The notes: generated by a model from the sequence alone, not told the origin. DNA of 64,000 bases from Gilliamella sp. Occ3-1 (GCF_001690655.1 NZ_LZHQ01000024.1:61329-125328); one strand, 5' to 3'. Counted from the first letter of the stretch, positions 10,837 through 22,708 are shown. Numbers and translations are program-made.

Positions 10837-11616
10837 ATGGAACAACAAAATATTATTATGACAACTAAGTCGCCTGTTAAAGGCCGTATCCACTCTTTTG
10901 AATCCTTTGGTACTGTTGATGGTCCAGGGATTCGTTTTATTGTTTTTTTTCAAGGTTGCCTAATGCGTTGCTTGTATTGCCATAATCGTGATACATGGGA
11001 TTTAAAAGCTGGTCGAGAGGTCACCGTTGATGAGCTTATGAAAGAGATTGTTTCTTACAAAAGTTTTATTATGCCCAATGGTGGTGGTGTGACAGCTTCG
11101 GGCGGTGAGGCTACGTTACAAGCTGAGTTTGTTACTCAATGGTTTATAGCTTGTCATCAAGAAGGCATTAGTACTTGTTTGGATACTAATGGTTATGCAA
11201 GGCAACTCGACCATGTTGTTGATGAACTTTTAGAGGTAACAGATTTGGTCATGCTTGATTTAAAGCAAGTTAATGATGAAATTCATCAAAAATTAGTTGG
11301 AGTGTCAAATAAACGAGTTCTTGAATTTGCTAAATATTTGCAAAAAATTAATAAGCGAACTTGGATACGTTATGTTGTTGTTCCTGGGTGGACTGATGAT
11401 GATAATTCCGCACATCTGCTTGGTAAATTTATTGAGGGGATGGATAATATTGAGCGTGTAGAATTACTTGCTTATCATAAACTAGGTGCTTATAAATGGG
11501 ATACGATTGGTGATAAATATAAGTTGGAAGGCGTTGAGGCTCCACCAAGAGAAACCCTTGATAGGATCCAAGGTATTTTAGAAAGCTATGGTCATTATGT
11601 TACATTTAGTAAATAG
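10837..11616 (+). CDS. pflA: Pyruvate formate-lyase 1-activating enzyme
   Basis: A radical-SAM enzyme that installs the glycyl radical on PflB. The cluster motif CLMRCLYC (CX3CX2C) lies in [18 protein letters not shown], and [11 protein letters not shown] and LDTNGY follow as in PflA. The frame is open from 10750, but the conserved domain begins at GRIHSFES. I choose ATG 10837 (259 residues), which has GAGA six bases upstream; ATG 10858 (252 residues) or 10813 are alternatives. E. coli PflA has 246 residues. It acts with pflB in anaerobic pyruvate metabolism. Confidence 0.92.
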   Translation: MEQQNIIMTTKSPVKGRIHSFESFGTVDGPGIRFIVFFQGCLMRCLYCHNRDTWDLKAGREVTVDELMKEIVSYKSFIMPNGGGVTASGGEATLQAEFVTQWFIACHQEGISTCLDTNGYARQLDHVVDELLEVTDLVMLDLKQVNDEIHQKLVGVSNKRVLEFAKYLQKINKRTWIRYVVVPGWTDDDNSAHLLGKFIEGMDNIERVELLAYHKLGAYKWDTIGDKYKLEGVEAPPRETLDRIQGILESYGHYVTFSK

Positions 11617-11665
11617 TTGATAGATTGTTTGATAAGAGGCGCATTCAATTGTGCCTCTTTTGTAT

Positions 11666-12562
11666 CTATTGTAATCTTTTTCGTTTTATTGCACGTATAA
11701 CAAAAATCCCACCCTCAAAAGCTAGAATGCAAACAGATAACCAAATAAATCCATATGATACAATATGTTCTGATGAAAATTTCTCATGCAAAAACAGTAT
11801 AGAAATAACTGTTAGTAGTACTGGCTCTACATATCCTAATAAACCAAATAATCCCATAGGCAGTAAGCGACTTGCAACAAAATAGATTGCAAAAGCAATA
11901 GCCGTGATGATCCCCAAGGTTGGTATGTAAATCGGGAAATCAGAAAGATCACTAATTATTTTGTCTAAACGATAATTTAAGGCACAATATATAAGGCACC
12001 CTAGGAAGATAAAGAAAAAGTCAGAAAACGTGCCCACAATGCCATCTATTCGCAATTTGCGCCTTGTCATAAAGTAGATTGGATACCCCAAAGCAATAAC
12101 AGCGGTTTCCCATGAGAAAGCACCAGTGATGTAAATTTCAATAGCAACGCCTAATATTGCAAGTGCAACAGCTATTTTTTGCAAGAAGCTGAGCTTTTCT
12201 TTATAAAAAATTTTCCCAGAAATCACCATTGCTAGTGGCAATAAAAAATAACCTAGCGATGCTGATAACCCATGTCCGTTAAGTGGTGCCCAAATAAAAA
12301 TCATCATCTGTATTGTGAGCAAAACAGAAGAAAATAATAACCCTAATAAAAAAAGTGGTTGTTGTTTTATTCGTCTAAAAAGTGCAGTTATAACTGACCA
12401 CTGTTTTCCTGCAATGATTAATATAGCTATTGTAGGAAATGAAGTTAGTAATCGCCAACAAAAAATATCAACAACAGATAAGGAGTGTAACAAAACTGGG
12501 TAGTAATAAAGTAACCCAAAGAGACATGATGCCAGTATTGAAAGCGCTACACCTTTTATCAT
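11666..12562 (-). CDS. RarD-like EamA-family permease
   Basis: A roughly 298-residue protein with about ten hydrophobic segments and two EamA repeats, the drug/metabolite transporter layout. Matches to RarD include FIWA(P)LNGH, ASLGYFLLPL and the FGLLGYVEP-LLTVISILFLHEK segment before the last helix. RarD is named for chloramphenicol-sensitivity effects; the true substrate is unknown, and related proteins export amino acids. The frame opens with GTG at 12571, but ATG 12562 has AAGG at the right spacing and is preferred. It sits downstream of the serS terminator on the same strand. Confidence 0.75.
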   Translation of the reverse strand: MIKGVALSILASCLFGLLYYYPVLLHSLSVVDIFCWRLLTSFPTIAILIIAGKQWSVITALFRRIKQQPLFLLGLLFSSVLLTIQMMIFIWAPLNGHGLSASLGYFLLPLAMVISGKIFYKEKLSFLQKIAVALAILGVAIEIYITGAFSWETAVIALGYPIYFMTRRKLRIDGIVGTFSDFFFIFLGCLIYCALNYRLDKIISDLSDFPIYIPTLGIITAIAFAIYFVASRLLPMGLFGLLGYVEPVLLTVISILFLHEKFSSEHIVSYGFIWLSVCILAFEGGIFVIRAIKRKRLQ

Positions 12563-12581
12563 TTTTTTCACCTTTATTAAT

Positions 12582-12611
12582 AAAAAAATAGCGCTAATAG
12601 ATAGCGCTATT
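12582..12611 (-). terminator. Intrinsic terminator of serS
   Basis: On the minus strand AATAGCGCTA pairs perfectly with TAGCGCTATT (12611-12602 with 12596-12587) around a 5-base loop, followed by a run of seven T (12588-12582). It ends the serS transcript 18 bases after its stop. Confidence 0.88.
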
Positions 12612-12628
12612 CTCTAAGATAATGTGAG

Positions 12629-13933
<1,305 letters not shown>

Positions 13934-14076
13934 TTATTATTAACTAGGAAATATGTTTCTACTTTATCGTTATTCTATTATAGAAAAGAGAACATATAAA
14001 TTAAAAGTAGATTGATTTACCAATATAAAAATTTGTGAGCTTAGTATACTAGAATTATATCGGGATTCAACCGAAA

Positions 14077-14153
14077 TGGCGCACCCGAAGGGATTCGAAC
14101 CCCTGACCGCTCGGTTCGAAGCCGAGTGCTCTATCCAGCTGAGCTACGGATGC
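14077..14153 (-). tRNA. tRNA-Arg (anticodon TCG)
   Basis: On the minus strand the sequence starts GCATCCG-TA-GCTCAGCTGGATAGAGC and ends with an encoded CCA, 77 bases. The anticodon loop is CTTCGAA, giving TCG (reads CGA and perhaps other CGN codons). The acceptor stem pairs GCATCCG with CGGGTGC, including a U4-G69 wobble, and the discriminator base is G. The two neighbouring tRNA-Arg copies have ACG and discriminator A, so this looks like a diverged tandem duplicate. It is the last gene of the cluster in transcription order. Confidence 0.93.
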
Positions 14154-14173
14154 GTGTAAGTTCGTTAAAAAAG

Positions 14174-14250
14174 TGGTGCATCCGAAGGGATTCGAACCCC
14201 TGACCGCCCGGTTCGTAGCCGAGTACTCTATCCAGCTGAGCTACGGATGC
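14174..14250 (-). tRNA. tRNA-Arg (anticodon ACG), copy 2
   Basis: A 77-base cloverleaf with encoded CCA on the minus strand. The anticodon loop CTACGAA gives ACG, whose A34 would be edited to inosine to read CGU, CGC and CGA. The anticodon stem CTCGG/CCGGG has one U-G pair, unlike the fully paired copy next to it. Spacing to the neighbouring tRNAs is about 20 bases, consistent with processing from one precursor. Confidence 0.95.
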
Positions 14251-14269
14251 GTTTTGAATTTATTTAAAA

Positions 14270-14346
14270 TGGTGCATCCGAAGGGATTCGAACCCCTGAC
14301 CGCCCGGTTCGTAGCCGGGTACTCTATCCAGCTGAGCTACGGATGC
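14270..14346 (-). tRNA. tRNA-Arg (anticodon ACG), copy 1
   Basis: A 77-base cloverleaf with encoded CCA on the minus strand. Anticodon loop CTACGAA (ACG), anticodon stem CCCGG/CCGGG fully paired, acceptor stem GCATCCG/CGGATGC fully paired, discriminator A. It is 18 bases downstream of tRNA-Ser in the same transcript. This order (csrA, serV, then tandem argV-type genes) is the enteric arrangement. Confidence 0.95.
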
Positions 14347-14364
14347 ATACTTTAATTTATTAAA

Positions 14365-14457
14365 TGGCGGTGAGAGAGGGATTCGAACCCTCGATGCAGC
14401 TTTTGACCGCATACTCCCTTAGCAGGGGAGCGCCTTCAGCCTCTCGGCCATCTCACC
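14365..14457 (-). tRNA. serV: tRNA-Ser (anticodon GCT)
   Basis: A 93-base class II tRNA with a long variable arm and encoded CCA on the minus strand. GGTGAGA pairs with TCTCACC in the acceptor stem. The anticodon arm CTCCC-CTGCTAA-GGGAG gives GCT, reading AGC and AGU. It follows csrA and leads the Ser-Arg-Arg-Arg array, as serV does in E. coli. Confidence 0.95.
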
Positions 14458-14580
14458 AAGACATTATGACTTTGCTTGAACAACAAAATCATAATGTGTG
14501 GCGCACATATTACGTTTTACAAAAAATAAGTCAAACATTTTTTTGTTTACGCGTGCTAGTTGTTTATTTACTACTCAATA

Positions 14581-14781
14581 TTACTCTCTTGGCTCCAATA
14601 ATTCATCATTTGTATCTTGTGATTGATGAATTTTGTTATATATCTCTTCCCTATGAATAGAAACTTCTTTAGGTGCATTAATACCTACTCTGACTTGATT
14701 TCCTTTCACGCCTAAGATAGTAATAACTACATCATCACCAATTATTAGTGTTTCACCTACTCTCCTAGTTAAAATTAACAT
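14581..14781 (-). CDS. csrA: Carbon storage regulator CsrA
   Basis: A 66-residue RNA-binding protein starting [17 protein letters not shown], the CsrA signature, followed by [14 protein letters not shown] and VHRE-type [10 protein letters not shown]. It binds GGA motifs in mRNA leaders and controls carbon flow, motility and biofilm genes. A GGAGA ribosome site lies 3-4 bases from the ATG. It sits between alaS and the tRNA array as in enterics. The C-terminal tail is unremarkable. Confidence 0.97.
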   Translation of the reverse strand: MLILTRRVGETLIIGDDVVITILGVKGNQVRVGINAPKEVSIHREEIYNKIHQSQDTNDELLEPRE

Positions 14782-14917
14782 TAGATCTCCTAATATCAGT
14801 TAAGTATATTCAAACAATTTTAATATATAGCTTCGTCAGCCCCCATCAATAAGACAGAAAGACGGAATATTACAGAAACACTTAATATTCAACTAACAAA
14901 TATTTGAGCATATCTGG

Positions 14918-17551
14918 CTAACTTGCTTGTAATTTATTACTGATTTCTTTTTTCACAGAAGATAAAGCTTCTGGTAATGCTGAGAGATCCATTCCACCTG
15001 CCTGAGCAAAATCAGGTCGCCCACCACCTTTACCACCTATTTTTAAAGCTAATTGGGAAACTAATTCTCCAGCTTTAACTATATTGACTAAATCGTTGGT
15101 TACACTAGCAGCTAAATTGATTTTATCACCATTGACGGCGGCCAAAATTATCACGCTTGTCTTTAATTGATTTTTAAGATCATCAATCATCGTTCGTAAT
15201 AATTTTGCTTCAACGTTATCAAGTTTAGCAATTAGTAAATTTTTACCATTGATTTTTTCGCATTGATTAAGTAGTTGTGCACTTTCTTGGCTAGCTTTCT
15301 GTGCTTTTAATTGTTCAATTGTTCTTTCAAGCTGTTTATTTTGATCGATCAATTGCTCAATGCGCACTAAAACTGCCGACTTATCACTTTTAGTTAGTTG
15401 TCCAATCTGAGTTAATAAATTGGATTCATTATGTATCACATCTATTGCATTTTGCCCTGAAGTTGCCTCAATACGGCGTACACCAGAAGCTATGCTTGAT
15501 TCTGATATTATTTTAAATAAACCAATATCACCAGTTCTATCTACGTGAGTACCACCACAAAGTTCAATTGAAAAATCGCCCATTGTCAAAACTCTAACGA
15601 TATCTTCATATTTTTCACCAAATAAAGCCATTGCGCCTTTATTTTTAGCCTTATCAATTGGCATTAGCTCAATATCTACTGGTAAATTATGACGAATCTG
15701 TTGATTTACTAAGTTCTCTATTTCAATAATTTGTTCTGGCGTAATGGCTTGATTATGTGAAAAGTCAAAACGCAGATAGCTATCATTAACTAAAGACCCT
15801 TTTTGATGAACATGGTTACCTAAAATACGTTGTAAAGCAGCTTGTAATAGATGCGTAGCTGAATGATTACGGCGAATACGTTCACGTAATTCAACATCAA
15901 TAGCAGCAGTGACATTATCACCAACTTTTAAAGAACCTTTTATGATTTGTCCTATATGACCAATACTGTTACCATATTTTTGGCTATCAAAAACACTAAA
16001 TTCAAGGTTAGCTGCAGTTAGTAAGCCTTTATCACCAATTTGGCCACCAGACTCTCCATAAAATGGTGTTTTGTCTAAAACGACAATAGCTTCATCGCCA
16101 GCGTGAATATTCTCGACTTTTTGACCGTTTTTAAATATAGCAATAACTTTTCCTGATGATTCTGTTGCTTGGTAACCTAAAAATTCAGTTTTATCATCAA
16201 GTTTGATAACATTACTATAATCAACATTAAATGAGCTTGATTCGCGAGCTCGTTTTCGTTGCTCTTCCATGCATTGGTTAAAGCCATCTTCATCGATAGT
16301 AATGTTTTTTTCACGACACACATCTGCCGTTAGATCTAATGGGAAACCATAAGTATCATATAGTTTAAAAGCAATATCTCCAGGTAAAACTTTACCTGTT
16401 ATTTTGGCTAATTCCTGATCTAATAATGATAATCCTCTTTCAAGTGTCTTCAAAAACTGCTCTTCTTCAATTTTGAGTGCGTCTTCGACTAGTTTTCGAT
16501 TATTTTCTAATTCAATCGCTGCACTTCCCATCACATCAATTAGTGGTTTAACTAGTTTATAGAAGAAAATATCTTTTGCTCCTAGCATGTGCCCATGGCG
16601 CACTGCGCGGCGAATAATGCGGCGTAATACATAGCCTCGCCCTTCGTTCGAAGGCAAAACACCATCCGAAATTAGGAATGCACAAGAGCGAATATGGTCG
16701 GCAATAACGCGTAGCGATTTATTTTCTAAATCTTTAGTCTGAATAACGTTAGCTGCATCATTAATTAATTTCTTAAACAGATCTATTTCATAATTAGTGT
16801 TAACGTGTTGCAAAACTGCAGCAATACGTTCCAGTCCCATACCTGTATCAACAGACGGTTTAGGTAGTGGTTCCATTGTGCCATCAGGATGGCGATTAAA
16901 TTGCATAAAGACAATGTTCCAAATTTCTATAAATCTGTCACCATCTTCTTCTGCGCTACCAGGAGGTCCTCCCCAAATATGATCACCATGATCATAGAAA
17001 ATTTCGGTACAAGGACCACAAGGGCCAGTATCCCCCATCTGCCAGAAGTTATCTGAGGCATACGGAGCACCTTTATTATCACCGATACGTACTATGCGTT
17101 CTTTAGGGATACCGATTTCTTTTTCCCATATTGCATATGCTTCGTCATCTGTCTCATAAACGGTAACGGTTAACTTCTCTTTAGGTAAGTTAAACCATTC
17201 TTTACTGGTCAATAATTCCCATGCAAAATGTATTGCATCATGTTTAAAGTAGTCACCGAAACTAAAGTTTCCTAACATTTCAAAGAATGTATGATGCCGA
17301 GCAGTGTAACCAACATTATCTAAATCATTATGTTTACCACCAGCACGAACGCAACGTTGCGATGTTGTTGCTCTAGTGTAAGAACGCTTATCAACACCAA
17401 GGAATACATCTTTAAATTGATTCATTCCAGCATTGGTAAATAATAGTGTTGGATCATTGTGTGGAACAAGGGAACTACTTGCGACAACTTCATGTCCTTT
17501 GTCACGGAAAAAGTCAAGAAAACTTTGACGAATTTCTGCAGTACTTTTCAT
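14918..17551 (-). CDS. alaS: Alanine-tRNA ligase
   Basis: An 877-residue class II synthetase with the full domain set. The N-terminal catalytic domain has [15 protein letters not shown] and [12 protein letters not shown]. The editing domain carries HSATHLL and [11 protein letters not shown], the zinc-binding and deacylation residues. The C-terminal oligomerisation region has a coiled coil (about 715-755) and a glycine-rich [15 protein letters not shown] segment. It charges tRNA-Ala and clears mischarged Ser and Gly. It lies between recX and csrA, as in E. coli. Confidence 0.97.
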   Translation of the reverse strand: MKSTAEIRQSFLDFFRDKGHEVVASSSLVPHNDPTLLFTNAGMNQFKDVFLGVDKRSYTRATTSQRCVRAGGKHNDLDNVGYTARHHTFFEMLGNFSFGDYFKHDAIHFAWELLTSKEWFNLPKEKLTVTVYETDDEAYAIWEKEIGIPKERIVRIGDNKGAPYASDNFWQMGDTGPCGPCTEIFYDHGDHIWGGPPGSAEEDGDRFIEIWNIVFMQFNRHPDGTMEPLPKPSVDTGMGLERIAAVLQHVNTNYEIDLFKKLINDAANVIQTKDLENKSLRVIADHIRSCAFLISDGVLPSNEGRGYVLRRIIRRAVRHGHMLGAKDIFFYKLVKPLIDVMGSAAIELENNRKLVEDALKIEEEQFLKTLERGLSLLDQELAKITGKVLPGDIAFKLYDTYGFPLDLTADVCREKNITIDEDGFNQCMEEQRKRARESSSFNVDYSNVIKLDDKTEFLGYQATESSGKVIAIFKNGQKVENIHAGDEAIVVLDKTPFYGESGGQIGDKGLLTAANLEFSVFDSQKYGNSIGHIGQIIKGSLKVGDNVTAAIDVELRERIRRNHSATHLLQAALQRILGNHVHQKGSLVNDSYLRFDFSHNQAITPEQIIEIENLVNQQIRHNLPVDIELMPIDKAKNKGAMALFGEKYEDIVRVLTMGDFSIELCGGTHVDRTGDIGLFKIISESSIASGVRRIEATSGQNAIDVIHNESNLLTQIGQLTKSDKSAVLVRIEQLIDQNKQLERTIEQLKAQKASQESAQLLNQCEKINGKNLLIAKLDNVEAKLLRTMIDDLKNQLKTSVIILAAVNGDKINLAASVTNDLVNIVKAGELVSQLALKIGGKGGGRPDFAQAGGMDLSALPEALSSVKKEISNKLQAS

Positions 17552-17751
17552 TTATGCTTCCATATAAAACGATAGATTTTTAAACATAGTAATATACCCG
17601 TTACAACTAAAGTTGAAAAGTAAATATTCCTAAATTGGAGTGGTGCTAACTAATATTACAAGTAAATAGGGATAAAATAAAAAAGAATTAATGAGCTTTA
17701 TTTGTAATAGGCTTTAAATTATATATTTTGTATTCTAGATATTATAATTAT

Positions 17752-18267
17752 TTAAGTCAACAAATCGTAAGCAGCTTTAATATCATCTTGTGTATAACCT
17801 CTAGCAATTAAAAAATGAATAACTTTTTGTTTTTTATTGTTATTTTCAGGTTTGATTTGTTTTGACTTTTTTAATAATTGTTTATATGCAAGGTTTTCCC
17901 AGTTGATATTAGATGTTTGCAATAGTTGACGACTTAAGTCAATAGATAAGCCCCGTTGTTTAAGTTCCATTGCAATTTTATATTTTCCGTAACCTTTATT
18001 GGCACGAATAACAATATATTTTTCAATATAGTGGGTGTCATTTATCCAATTTTGATTAATACAATATTCAATCACATCTTGTATTTCAGTTTTTAGTTTA
18101 GTCAATTGGTCATGATATTCTTCTTCTGTACTTTGTTGCTTTTTTGCAAAAAAGCATATCATTTTTTTGCTTAGTTCATATGAAGAGTGATCGCGCTGTG
18201 CAAGTAATTGCACAGCTTTATTTAAGATTGATTTATTGAGTTTTTTTTCATTATTCAAGGCTGTCAT
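17752..18267 (-). CDS. recX: Regulatory protein RecX
   Basis: A 171-residue basic, helix-rich protein. Family features are [12 protein letters not shown] near the N-terminus, [16 protein letters not shown] in the middle, and [16 protein letters not shown]. RecX binds RecA filaments and modulates recombination and the SOS response. The start codon overlaps the end of recA by 17 bases, so the two are translationally coupled and share the LexA-controlled promoter. The sequence is more divergent than recA, as usual for RecX. Confidence 0.9.
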   Translation of the reverse strand: MTALNNEKKLNKSILNKAVQLLAQRDHSSYELSKKMICFFAKKQQSTEEEYHDQLTKLKTEIQDVIEYCINQNWINDTHYIEKYIVIRANKGYGKYKIAMELKQRGLSIDLSRQLLQTSNINWENLAYKQLLKKSKQIKPENNNKKQKVIHFLIARGYTQDDIKAAYDLLT

Positions 18268-19297
18268 TCTCTAATGAAATATCGTCTTCAGGTGCTGTAA
18301 AATCTGCTGGGCTATTTAGTAATAAATCACGTAGTTTTGTTTCGAGTCCTTTTGCGATTTCAGGATGTTCTTGTAAAAACTTAATTGAATTAGCTTTACC
18401 TTGCCCAACTTTTTCGCCATTGTAGCTATACCATGCACCAGCTTTATCGACTAATTTATGTTTAACCCCTAAGTCAATCAATTCGCCTTCTTTGGAAATA
18501 CCACAACCATAAAGAATCTGGAATTCTGCTTGTCTAAAAGGTGCTGCAACTTTATTTTTAACTACTTTAACTCGAGTATCATTACCAATAACATCTTCGC
18601 CTTCTTTAACAGATCCTGTACGACGAATATCAAGGCGAACAGAAGCATAGAATTTTAGTGCATTACCGCCAGTTGTTGTTTCTGGACTACCAAACATAAC
18701 ACCAATTTTCATACGAATTTGGTTAATAAATACAACTAAACAATTTGCATTTTTTATATTCGCAGTTAGTTTACGTAAGGCTTGTGACATTAAGCGAGCT
18801 TGTAATCCCATATGAGAATCGCCCATTTCACCTTCAATTTCAGCTTTTGGTGTTAATGCAGCTACTGAGTCGACAATGATAACATCAACAGCACCAGAAC
18901 GAACCAATGCATCACAAATTTCAAGAGCTTGTTCTCCAGTATCAGGTTGAGAAACTAATAAGTCGTCAACCTGAACGCCTAGTTTAGCAGCATAAATTGG
19001 ATCAAGTGCATGTTCAGCGTCAATAAATGCACAAGTTTTACCTTCTTTTTGAGCTTGTGCTATGACAGATAAGGTAAGTGTTGTTTTACCAGATGATTCT
19101 GGTCCAAAAATTTCAACAATACGACCCATTGGTAAACCGCCGATACCTAGTGCAATATCAAGTCCTAAAGAACCTGTAGATACAGCATCCACATCTAACG
19201 TTTGGGTATCTCCTAAACGCATAATTGAACCTTTACCAAATTGTTTTTCTATTTGACTTAATGCAGCGGAAAGTGCGCGTTGTTTATTTTCGTTCAT
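18251..19297 (-). CDS. recA: Recombinase RecA
   Basis: A 348-residue recombinase. The Walker A motif GPESSGKTT is near residue 66, [15 protein letters not shown] is the Walker B region, and [28 protein letters not shown] covers loop L2. It drives homologous recombination and activates LexA cleavage. The frame stays open upstream to 19333, but that ATG lies inside the promoter -10 hexamer (19332-19337), so translation must start at ATG 19297 (MNENKQRAL), which has GGAA about 9 bases before it. The C-terminus is acidic as in enterics. Confidence 0.97.
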   Translation of the reverse strand: MNENKQRALSAALSQIEKQFGKGSIMRLGDTQTLDVDAVSTGSLGLDIALGIGGLPMGRIVEIFGPESSGKTTLTLSVIAQAQKEGKTCAFIDAEHALDPIYAAKLGVQVDDLLVSQPDTGEQALEICDALVRSGAVDVIIVDSVAALTPKAEIEGEMGDSHMGLQARLMSQALRKLTANIKNANCLVVFINQIRMKIGVMFGSPETTTGGNALKFYASVRLDIRRTGSVKEGEDVIGNDTRVKVVKNKVAAPFRQAEFQILYGCGISKEGELIDLGVKHKLVDKAGAWYSYNGEKVGQGKANSIKFLQEHPEIAKGLETKLRDLLLNSPADFTAPEDDISLENDSLE

Positions 19298-19331
19298 ATT
19301 GTAAAATTCCAAGAAGTTAAGATTGATAATC

Positions 19332-19359
19332 ATTATACTGTATTGTTATACAGTATCAA
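19332..19359 (-). promoter_or_regulatory. recA promoter with LexA (SOS) box
   Basis: On the minus strand the -35 is TTGATA (19359-19354), the spacer 16 bases, and the -10 TATAAT (19337-19332). A perfect SOS box TACTG-N10-CAGTA covers 19336-19355 and overlaps both elements. From memory, this layout is the same as the E. coli recA promoter. It implies strong LexA repression relieved by DNA damage, for recA and the overlapping recX. Confidence 0.93.
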
Positions 19360-19810
19360 GTTTTTTTATACACAACAATTATTTAGTTAATTATGGAAAT
19401 TACTTCACAAATTTTTATGGATAATTTATTTGATGTAATAACTGAAACTAACAAATGGTGATAAAATATCAATATTCAAGATTAAATTTATTGGTTTATT
19501 CTGTTAATTTTATAACTATAAATTTTTATCAAATTTAAGCTAATAATGAAAGAATAATGTATTTGATAAAGATTGTTTTCTTTTATATTTAATAATAATT
19601 AAAATTCGCCAATTTAATTTAGTAATACTTTCATAAAAAAAAATCATTTGATATGATTGGTTTTGAATCAGACACAACCAACTTTTATTCATTAAAATAT
19701 TTGTTCTTCAAAAGATTATTTAATAATAATGTATTAGTTTTACATTTAAATGTAATGCTAATCTAAAATATTTATACAGATTCAAAAATATTTCGAAATA
19801 AAGGAAAATA
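19360..19810. other. Intergenic region between recA and pqiA promoters
   Basis: About 450 bases, very A+T-rich, between divergent recA and pqiA. I see no gene, tRNA or clear terminator. It must carry the pqiA promoter, since pqiA is the first rightward gene; no SoxS-type or other operator stands out. Confidence 0.4.
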
Positions 19811-21055
19811 ATGGCCATTGATAAACAACATTATGTTTTATGCTCACACTGTGATTTGGTCATAGAATTAGCTGATATAACAGTAGGGCATAAAGCTGTT
19901 TGCCCGCGCTGTAATACTACATTAGCTAAAAATGGTAGCAATATGAAGTTTAGAGCTGCTATGTATGCTACTTGTTCATTAATTATGATTATTGTCGCCT
20001 GCGGCTTTGTCTTTATTGATATCCGAATTGTAGGAAATTACATTGGTGTTAGTGCATTAGATATTCCTAAAACCCTTTATTTAGATAAATATAGCTATGT
20101 TTCAGCGCTTTTTATTTTATTTGTTTTGCTTTTTCCTATATTTAATTTGTTAATTACCGTCCTGCTTTGCTCCAGAATTCAATTAACAAAATATCGCAAA
20201 CGCGATCTACTTATTGTTTATGAAAAATTTCAACATTGGTGTATGCCGGAAATCTTTCTTACTGGTGTTTTGGTCAGTTTTGTTAAATTAATGAGTTATG
20301 GCAGTATTGGGGTCACTGGTACGTTTTGGGCATTTTGTCTATTTGTCTTTTTTTATATAAAATCTTTAGTTATTTTCTCTCCTGAAGTAATTTGGAACGA
20401 AATTCATCGTAATAACTTTGCTGTTAATTCATTGAAAGTTGGAAAAACAGGAATTAGCCAAAATCTAAAATTATGTAATTGTTGTCAGGCTATATTACCC
20501 ATAAATTATAAAAAATGCCCTAGATGTAAACAAAAAAGTAAAATTAGAGATCGTGATAAAATACAATGGACTATAGCTTTATTAATTACTTCATTAATTC
20601 TTTACATTCCTGCTAATTTGTTTGGAATTATGATAACTGTTGTTTTGGGGGTGGCATCAACTTCAAATATCATGGATGGAGTTATTTATATGTGGCAAGC
20701 AGGTGATGTACCTGTAGCTCTTGTTATTTTTCTCGCTAGTGTCGTTATACCAATTTTAAAAATTATTTCACTAAGTTGGCTTTGTTATTTTGCATTAGCA
20801 GTAAAACGGAAAAATAAGAATAATTGCTTAAAAATGAAAAAATTATATACTGCAGTTGAGTTTATTGGTAAATGGTCAATGATAGATATATTTGTTGTTT
20901 CTGTTATTTGTTCTTTAGTGAGAAATCAGCAAATGATGGGGGTTTATCCAGATATTGGTGTTACATTTTTTGCAACTGTCGTTATTATCACAATGATTGC
21001 ATCACAAAAATTTGATCCTCGTTTAATTTGGGATCGTCCGCAAAATAAAAAATAG
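19811..21055 (+). CDS. pqiA: Intermembrane transport protein PqiA
   Basis: A 414-residue inner-membrane protein with two PqiA domains, each headed by a zinc-ribbon pair: CSHCDLV...CPRCNTTL (about residues 12-36) and CNCCQAI...CPRCKQKS (about 218-239). About eight membrane helices follow. PqiA is the inner-membrane partner of the MCE protein PqiB, thought to move lipids between membranes; the system was named for paraquat induction. pqiB starts 15 bases later, in one operon. Confidence 0.92.
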   Translation: MAIDKQHYVLCSHCDLVIELADITVGHKAVCPRCNTTLAKNGSNMKFRAAMYATCSLIMIIVACGFVFIDIRIVGNYIGVSALDIPKTLYLDKYSYVSALFILFVLLFPIFNLLITVLLCSRIQLTKYRKRDLLIVYEKFQHWCMPEIFLTGVLVSFVKLMSYGSIGVTGTFWAFCLFVFFYIKSLVIFSPEVIWNEIHRNNFAVNSLKVGKTGISQNLKLCNCCQAILPINYKKCPRCKQKSKIRDRDKIQWTIALLITSLILYIPANLFGIMITVVLGVASTSNIMDGVIYMWQAGDVPVALVIFLASVVIPILKIISLSWLCYFALAVKRKNKNNCLKMKKLYTAVEFIGKWSMIDIFVVSVICSLVRNQQMMGVYPDIGVTFFATVVIITMIASQKFDPRLIWDRPQNKK

Positions 21056-21070
21056 TTTAATGGGAACAAT

Positions 21071-22708
21071 ATGGCTACATCAAGTAAATTGGCAAAAATA
21101 ATTAAAATTAGAGCTATTTCAGCAATATGGATTATTCCTATTGTTACTGCAATTGTTGGTCTTTGGATAATCTACTCTCATTATGCTTATAGAGGTACTT
21201 CGTTCACATTACTAGCAAAAGATGCAAGTGGCATTGTTGCAGGTAAAACGGTAATTAAAAATCGCAGTGTTGATATTGGTATAGTCGATGAAGTGACGTT
21301 ATCTGATGACTACCAGCAAGTGGTTATAAAAGGCCGTATTTATAATGATATGGAGCCGTTACTGAAAAATGATTCGATTTTTTGGGTTGTTAAGCCAGAA
21401 ATTGGTCGTGATGGAGTAACGGGATTAGGTACTATTTTATCCGGTATCTATATAGAATTGGCCGCTGGAAACGATACTCACGGTTTTCAAAACAAGCCTT
21501 TTGCGCTTTTTGATACGCCTCCGTTGTCCGATCCTAGTATCAAAGGAATTCGCCTGAATTTAGAAAGTGAGCAAAATGGTGTAATTCCTCGAGGGGCAGC
21601 TATTATGTTTCATGGCTATCGCGTAGGCAATGTGGAGACTTCGGAATTTGATGTTGAATCGCGTAAGATGAAATATCAAATTTTTATTACTAAACCTTAT
21701 GATGTGTTAGTAACACAAAACGTACGATTTTGGAAAGAAGGGGGTATCAATTTAACTCTTTCATCTCGAGGGGCAAGTCTAGATGTTCCTTCTCTGGATG
21801 TATTAATGTCTGGAGGAATTAGTTTTGATTTACCTGAAGGCTCCAAATTAGGTGCACCTGCTGAGCAAAATGCAGTTTATACATTATATGAAGATAAAAA
21901 ATCTATCCAAGATTCACAGTATACTGAATATAAAGAATTTCTTATTATGCTTTCAGATTCTATCTCAGGGTTAACAGAGGGAGTACCAGTTGAATATCAT
22001 GGTATTAGATTAGGAACAGTATTTAAAGTACCATTTTATACCGCTGAAATGTTAGAAAAATCATCAATTTTAAATAAAAGGGTGCCGATATTAATTAGGA
22101 TAGAGCCTGATCGTTTATCTGAATTAGTTGATGAGAAAATCGATATTGCCGCTTTGATAATGAAAGAACAAAAAAATGGGTTAAGAGCGTCATTAAAAAC
22201 TTCAAATATGTTCACTGGTGCGTTATATATAGATCTTGATTTTTATCCTGAGTTAAAAAATAAGTATGATCCTCAACTAGCGAAGCAGTTTGGTTACGAT
22301 ACAATTGAGGCGACTTCGACAGGGATTGCACAAATTCAGGCAAAAATTATGCAGTTACTTGACAATTTTAATAATTTGCCACTTAACAACACACTATCAC
22401 AATTTAATCAATCATTAGCTTCGAGTGAAGGATTAATGAAATCATTAAATCGTATTATGGCAAGTAAAGAGATGCAAAATATACCAAAAGATCTGCAAAA
22501 GACATTACGATCATTAAATGAAACAATGAAAGAATTACAACCTGGTTCTGAACTCAATACCCAAATGAAAGAGAGTTTACAAAAAGTGCAACAGATGATG
22601 GATGAATTAACGCCATTACTTAATACTCTTAATGATAAGAGCAATGCACTGATTTTTTCTGCTCCAGCGAAGAAAGATCAAGAGCCTAAAGCAAAAGGTA
22701 AAAAATGA
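21071..22708 (+). CDS. pqiB: Intermembrane transport protein PqiB (MCE domains)
   Basis: A 545-residue MCE protein. One N-terminal membrane anchor (about residues 16-35, AISAIWIIPIVTAIVGL) is followed by three MCE domains, then a helical C-terminal needle region (about 415-525). The MCE signature is visible in GIVAGKTVIKNRSVDIG and VPVEYHGIRLGTV. It forms a periplasm-spanning tube with PqiC. The stop overlaps the pqiC start. Length matches enteric PqiB. Confidence 0.93.
   Translation: MATSSKLAKIIKIRAISAIWIIPIVTAIVGLWIIYSHYAYRGTSFTLLAKDASGIVAGKTVIKNRSVDIGIVDEVTLSDDYQQVVIKGRIYNDMEPLLKNDSIFWVVKPEIGRDGVTGLGTILSGIYIELAAGNDTHGFQNKPFALFDTPPLSDPSIKGIRLNLESEQNGVIPRGAAIMFHGYRVGNVETSEFDVESRKMKYQIFITKPYDVLVTQNVRFWKEGGINLTLSSRGASLDVPSLDVLMSGGISFDLPEGSKLGAPAEQNAVYTLYEDKKSIQDSQYTEYKEFLIMLSDSISGLTEGVPVEYHGIRLGTVFKVPFYTAEMLEKSSILNKRVPILIRIEPDRLSELVDEKIDIAALIMKEQKNGLRASLKTSNMFTGALYIDLDFYPELKNKYDPQLAKQFGYDTIEATSTGIAQIQAKIMQLLDNFNNLPLNNTLSQFNQSLASSEGLMKSLNRIMASKEMQNIPKDLQKTLRSLNETMKELQPGSELNTQMKESLQKVQQMMDELTPLLNTLNDKSNALIFSAPAKKDQEPKAKGKK

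Noticed and set aside
14173..14660. Rightward reading frames with repeated [16 protein letters not shown] peptides
   Set aside because: They are the antisense of the tandem tRNA-Arg and tRNA-Ser genes, a well-known spurious translation. The tRNAs fold fully on the other strand.
19298..19333. N-terminal extension of RecA ([12 protein letters not shown])
   Set aside because: The upstream ATG lies in the promoter -10 hexamer, so it is not transcribed. The next ATG gives the conserved RecA N-terminus.
19324..19335. Fur-box-like GATAATCATTAT next to recA
   Set aside because: It overlaps the recA -10 and start region and is too short for a Fur 19-mer. A+T-rich DNA produces such matches by chance.
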